A stretch of 64,000 nucleotides of DNA from Klebsiella grimontii (GTDB lineage Bacteria; Pseudomonadota; Gammaproteobacteria; Enterobacterales; Enterobacteriaceae), in contig NZ_FZTC01000017.1 in the NCBI RefSeq assembly GCF_900200035.1, positions 62,001 through 126,000 on the forward strand, in the 5' to 3' direction. Positions 61,215-64,000 of the stretch are shown here, in pieces. The position numbers were made by a program, and so were the translations under genes. The notes beneath the pieces were generated by a model. That model did not search any database. It saw only the letters and a program-made list of their open reading frames with translations, and was not told where the DNA came from. How positions within the stretch are numbered: the first letter of the stretch is position 1; every line of letters begins with the position of its first letter.

Positions 61215-61979
61215 TCAGAGTCGCTGTTTTTCGGCGACATAGTTCTGACAGGCGGTGATAAAACCCTCAAACAACATTCGCGACAGGGCGTATTCGCTAC
61301 TGTTCCATTCAGGATGCCACTGCACGCCGAGGGCGAAAGGATGGTCGTTAACGCTGACCGCTTCCGCCAGCCCGTCCGGAGAACGCGCCTCCACGCGCAG
61401 CCGTGGACCCGTGGTTTTCGCTCCCTGTCCGTGTAACGAGTTTACCCAAAACGTGTTGCAGCCCGGTATTAACTGAGAAAGTAATCCTCCTTCCTGAACC
61501 TGAACTTCATGCGAGGGCGCATATTGCTGCTCGACGGGAAGTTCGGGGTCCTCGCGGTGTTCAAGAAGCTCAGGCTGCTCGAACAGACGACGATACAGAG
61601 TCCCGCCGGTGGCGACAACCAGTTCCTGTAGTCCACGGCAGATGGCGAAAATGGGGATGCGCCTTTCGAGCGCGGCGTCGATCAGCGCCATGCTCAGAAG
61701 ATCACGCCCGGGATCGGCGTCAGGCTCATCGCCGTTTTCACCATAGAGGTGCGGCTGTACGTTGCTCGGGCTGCCGGGCAGATAAATGCCATCCAGTTTT
61801 GGCAGTAGCGCGGAAAGCAGTTCCGGCTCCGCCAGCGCGTGCGGCAGGGCAATCGGCACGCCGCCGGCGTTAACAATCGCGTTCAGATACTTCTCTTGCA
61901 GAGTCTGGGTCTGGTGACCCTTAAGCCTGTTTCGACACATCACCACGCCAATAACTGGCTTGTACATTATATTTTCCAT
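61215..61979 (-). CDS. puuD: PuuD, gamma-glutamyl-GABA hydrolase
   Basis: The product has 254 residues, a class-I glutamine-amidotransferase-like hydrolase. The nucleophile cysteine is in IFAICRGLQELVVATGG, and the catalytic His-Glu in GVQWHPEWNSSEYALS. It frees GABA from gamma-glutamyl-GABA. The start MENIMYKPVIGVVMCRNRLK matches E. coli; the open frame extends four codons upstream without support. Divergent from puuA. Confidence 0.95.
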   Translation of the reverse strand: MENIMYKPVIGVVMCRNRLKGHQTQTLQEKYLNAIVNAGGVPIALPHALAEPELLSALLPKLDGIYLPGSPSNVQPHLYGENGDEPDADPGRDLLSMALIDAALERRIPIFAICRGLQELVVATGGTLYRRLFEQPELLEHREDPELPVEQQYAPSHEVQVQEGGLLSQLIPGCNTFWVNSLHGQGAKTTGPRLRVEARSPDGLAEAVSVNDHPFALGVQWHPEWNSSEYALSRMLFEGFITACQNYVAEKQRL

Positions 61980-62100
61980 GATCGCCCTCACAAAGTGGAC
62001 TAAATTATGACCGGATTAGCGGGTAAAACGGCCATTTCGTTCAATATTTTCTCAATCTAGCAGTGGATATAGCCCTTTGCAAACTTAATTTAACATTTGA

Positions 62101-62115
62101 CAAACAATTTGTTTG
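62101..62115. promoter_or_regulatory. Palindrome in the puuD-puuA promoter region
   Basis: CAAACAA T TTGTTTG is a perfect 7-1-7 inverted repeat overlapping a -35-like TTGACA (62097-62102). It may be an operator for a regulator other than PuuR. Confidence 0.4.
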
Positions 62116-62131
62116 CATACACATTCGAAGA

Positions 62132-62148
62132 GTGGACATTATATTTAA
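62132..62148. promoter_or_regulatory. Probable PuuR operator before puuA
   Basis: The minus strand reads TAAATATAATGTCCA, agreeing at 12 of 15 positions with the PuuR recognition sequence as I remember it (AAAATATAATGAACA). It lies 44-60 bases before the puuA start, in the shared puuD/puuA promoter region. Confidence 0.6.
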
Positions 62149-62191
62149 CAGTGCCATTCAGGGTCCGAAACTAAAACAACGGCGGTGAATC

Positions 62192-63610
62192 ATGGAAACC
62201 AATATCGTAGAAGTTGAGAATTTTGTTCAGCAGTCGGAAGAGAGACGGGTCAGCGCGTTCACCTGGGAAGTGAAGCGCTACCTCGAGCGTTACCCCAATA
62301 CGCAATACGTAGATGTACTGTTAACCGACCTGAACGGCTGCTTCCGCGGTAAGCGGATCCCGGTGTCCGGCCTGAGCAAACTGGAGAAGGGCTGCTATTT
62401 CCCGGCTTCGGTGTTCGCGATGGACATTCTCGGCAACGTGGTGGAAGAGGCGGGACTCGGCCAGGAGATGGGCGAACCGGATCGCACCTGCGTACCGGTG
62501 CTGGGAACCTTAACGCCGTCAGCGGCGGACCCGGAATACATCGGTCAGGTTCTGCTGACCATGGTTGATGAAGATGGCGCTCCCTTTGACGTTGAGCCGC
62601 GGAACGTTCTGAACCGGCTCTGGCAGCAGCTGCGCCAGCGCGGGCTGTTCCCCGTGGTAGCGGTAGAGCTGGAGTTCTATTTACTTGACCGCAAGCGCGA
62701 CGCGGAAGGCTACCTGCAGCCGCCGTGCGCGCCGGGAACCGGCGATCGCAATACCCAGAGTCAGGTTTACTCCGTCGACAACCTCAACCACTTTGCCGAC
62801 GTGCTGAACGAAATCGATGAGATCGCCCAGCTCCAGCTGATCCCGGCGGACGGCGCGGTGGCGGAAGCCTCTCCCGGTCAGTTTGAAATCAACCTCCACC
62901 ATACCGATAACGTGCTCGACGCCTGCGATGACGCGCTGGCGTTAAAACGTCTCGTGCGTTTGATGGCGGAGAAGCATAAGATGCACGCCACTTTTATGGC
63001 CAAACCCTATGAAGAGCACGCCGGTAGCGGGATGCATATCCATATCAGCATGCAGAACAACAAAGGCGAGAACGTGTTGGCGGACGCGGACGGCGAAGAT
63101 TCCGCGATGTTAAAACGCGCGCTCGCCGGGATGATTGACCTGATGCCGGCGTCGATGGCGCTGCTGGCGCCGAACGTCAACTCGTATCGTCGTTTCCAGC
63201 CGGGAATGTACGTGCCGACCCAGGCGTCGTGGGGGCACAACAACCGGACGGTGGCGCTGCGCATTCCGTGCGGCGATCGGCACAACCACCGCGTCGAGTA
63301 TCGCGTGGCCGGGGCGGACGCCAACCCGTACCTGGTGATGGCGGCGATTTTCGCCGGCATCCTCCACGGTCTGGATAATCCGCTGCCGCTACAGGAAGAG
63401 GTGGAAGGCAACGGCCTTGAGCAGGAGGGGCTGCCGTTCCCGATTCGCCAGAGCGATGCGCTGTGGGAGTTTATGCAAAACGATCACCTGCGCGAGCGGC
63501 TTGGCGAACGTTTCTGCCACGTTTATCACGCCTGTAAAAACGACGAATTACTGCAGTTTGAGCGGCTGATCACGGAAACCGAAATCGAGTGGATGTTGAA
63601 AAACGCCTGA
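62192..63610 (+). CDS. puuA: PuuA, gamma-glutamylputrescine synthetase
   Basis: The product has 472 residues of the glutamine-synthetase superfamily: YVDVLLTDLNGCFRGKRIPV near the N-terminus, the metal/ATP motifs VVAVELEFYLLDRK and GSGMHIHISMQNNKGENV, and HRVEYRVAGADANPYLVMAA. It ligates glutamate to putrescine using ATP, the first step of the Puu pathway. Divergent from puuD, followed by puuP in the same direction. Confidence 0.95.
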   Translation: METNIVEVENFVQQSEERRVSAFTWEVKRYLERYPNTQYVDVLLTDLNGCFRGKRIPVSGLSKLEKGCYFPASVFAMDILGNVVEEAGLGQEMGEPDRTCVPVLGTLTPSAADPEYIGQVLLTMVDEDGAPFDVEPRNVLNRLWQQLRQRGLFPVVAVELEFYLLDRKRDAEGYLQPPCAPGTGDRNTQSQVYSVDNLNHFADVLNEIDEIAQLQLIPADGAVAEASPGQFEINLHHTDNVLDACDDALALKRLVRLMAEKHKMHATFMAKPYEEHAGSGMHIHISMQNNKGENVLADADGEDSAMLKRALAGMIDLMPASMALLAPNVNSYRRFQPGMYVPTQASWGHNNRTVALRIPCGDRHNHRVEYRVAGADANPYLVMAAIFAGILHGLDNPLPLQEEVEGNGLEQEGLPFPIRQSDALWEFMQNDHLRERLGERFCHVYHACKNDELLQFERLITETEIEWMLKNA

Positions 63611-63959
63611 TTGCCGCCCCGCAGGGGGCAGCTTAGCGTTATCACGAGTAGCATCATACGGCCTGAGCGGAGCCTGGTCGGACGTTTTTGCTGGGAGCCC
63701 AGCCATTCCCGGATGCCGCGTTAAGGAGCGCAGGCGGCAACGGGGCTTCAGTTAACGACACAGTGTGTAACGAGGTAGGAAATGATGCAGATGTTTAAAT
63801 ATCCGCAGGGAGAAGGGGGCCGTCATGGCCGCATGGAGTGCGCCGCCACCGCTCGTCGGTTCTTTTTACCTTTTGATTTGCCATTAACCCCGTTGCGAAG
63901 CAGGTTGGTTTCCCGGTCTCTACGACCGCAAACCCGGATGTGCAGCGGGGGAAATGGCC
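63611..63959. other. puuA-puuP intergenic region
   Basis: About 350 bases with short GC-rich stems just after the puuA stop (around GCCCCGCAGGGGGC, 63617-63631) and REP-like text to about 63760. No gene is supported. I found no clear PuuR site. Confidence 0.5.
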
Positions 63960-64000
63960 ATGGCTATTAACACCTCTCTCGATAACGCCTCTGAAGCGGG
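63960..64000 (+). CDS. puuP: PuuP putrescine importer, first codons only
   Basis: The frame opens MAINTSLDNASEA after GGGGG and runs off the window edge. E. coli PuuP begins MAINSPLNIAAQ, and puuP follows puuA there, so position and start agree. Only about 13 residues are visible. An ATG six bases earlier (63954) is possible. Confidence 0.7.
   Translation, partial: MAINTSLDNASEA

Noticed and set aside
63782..63970. 62-codon open frame before puuP
   Set aside because: Overlaps the puuP start; the puuP start matches the known N-terminus and the frame has no support.
1..64000. CRISPR array, insertion sequence or prophage
   Set aside because: No regularly spaced direct repeats, transposase, integrase or phage structural genes were seen; the repeats present are REP-like palindromes.

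Overview
The window looks like chromosomal DNA of a Klebsiella-group enterobacterium. The basis is a full Klebsiella-type purine-catabolism (hpx) region, the kfuABC ferric-iron transporter, a frw/pflDC PTS locus and a puu operon, all in high-GC DNA with BIME/REP-like repeats in the gaps. From memory, HpxO and the other Hpx proteins differ enough from K. pneumoniae to suggest a relative. The K. oxytoca complex or Raoultella would fit, and the pectate lyase plus KdgM porin agree with that, but the species is an inference.

Layout. 1-1.5 kb: a divergent pair of cold-shock genes (one cut by the window edge, with its cold-box leader; the other a diverged paralogue) and a tiny glycine-rich exported protein. 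1.5-7.7 kb: a RidA-like protein, a luciferase-like monooxygenase, a gamma-glutamylcyclotransferase-like protein and an scsABC thiol-redox operon with a DsbG-like protein in the fourth position. 7.7-10.3 kb: AT-richer, with a tRNA-like element that lacks a normal anticodon arm, a small membrane protein, a LeuO paralogue and an unknown beta-barrel-like protein. 10.4-14.2 kb: Fur-box-preceded kfuABC.

14.2-37.0 kb holds the purine pathway almost without interruption: hpxED, hpxR, hpxO, hpxPQT, guaD, hpxC, hpxSAB, hpxZYXW, hpxU and hpxFGHIJK. Together they take guanine or hypoxanthine to urate (GuaD, HpxDE), urate to allantoin (HpxO, HpxT, HpxQ), allantoin to allantoate (HpxA, HpxB) and allantoate to ureidoglycine and oxalurate (HpxK, HpxJ), then to oxamate and oxalate (HpxW, probably with HpxXYZ). 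I see sigma-54 -24/-12 promoters before hpxP, guaD, hpxC and hpxF, two with NtrC-like enhancer sites. This implies strong nitrogen control.

37.0-39.6 kb: a KdgM-type oligogalacturonate porin and a periplasmic PL2 pectate lyase, preceded by a striking multi-hairpin RNA-like element. 40.2-44.4 kb: a lower-GC accessory block with two LuxR-type regulators, a PchB/chorismate-mutase-like protein, and an unusual two-domain putative peptidoglycan hydrolase with a membrane-protein partner. 44.8-55.4 kb: a diguanylate cyclase and the frw/pfl locus (yijO-like regulator, frwD, pflC, pflD, frwB, frwC, ptsA), with a PhyH-type dioxygenase inserted. 55.4-57.6 kb: dmlA/dmlR for D-malate. 57.6-64.0 kb: the putrescine pathway puuB, puuC, puuR and puuD divergent from puuA and the start of puuP; puuE is not next to puuB.

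No CRISPR array, rRNA gene, insertion sequence or prophage structural gene was seen.
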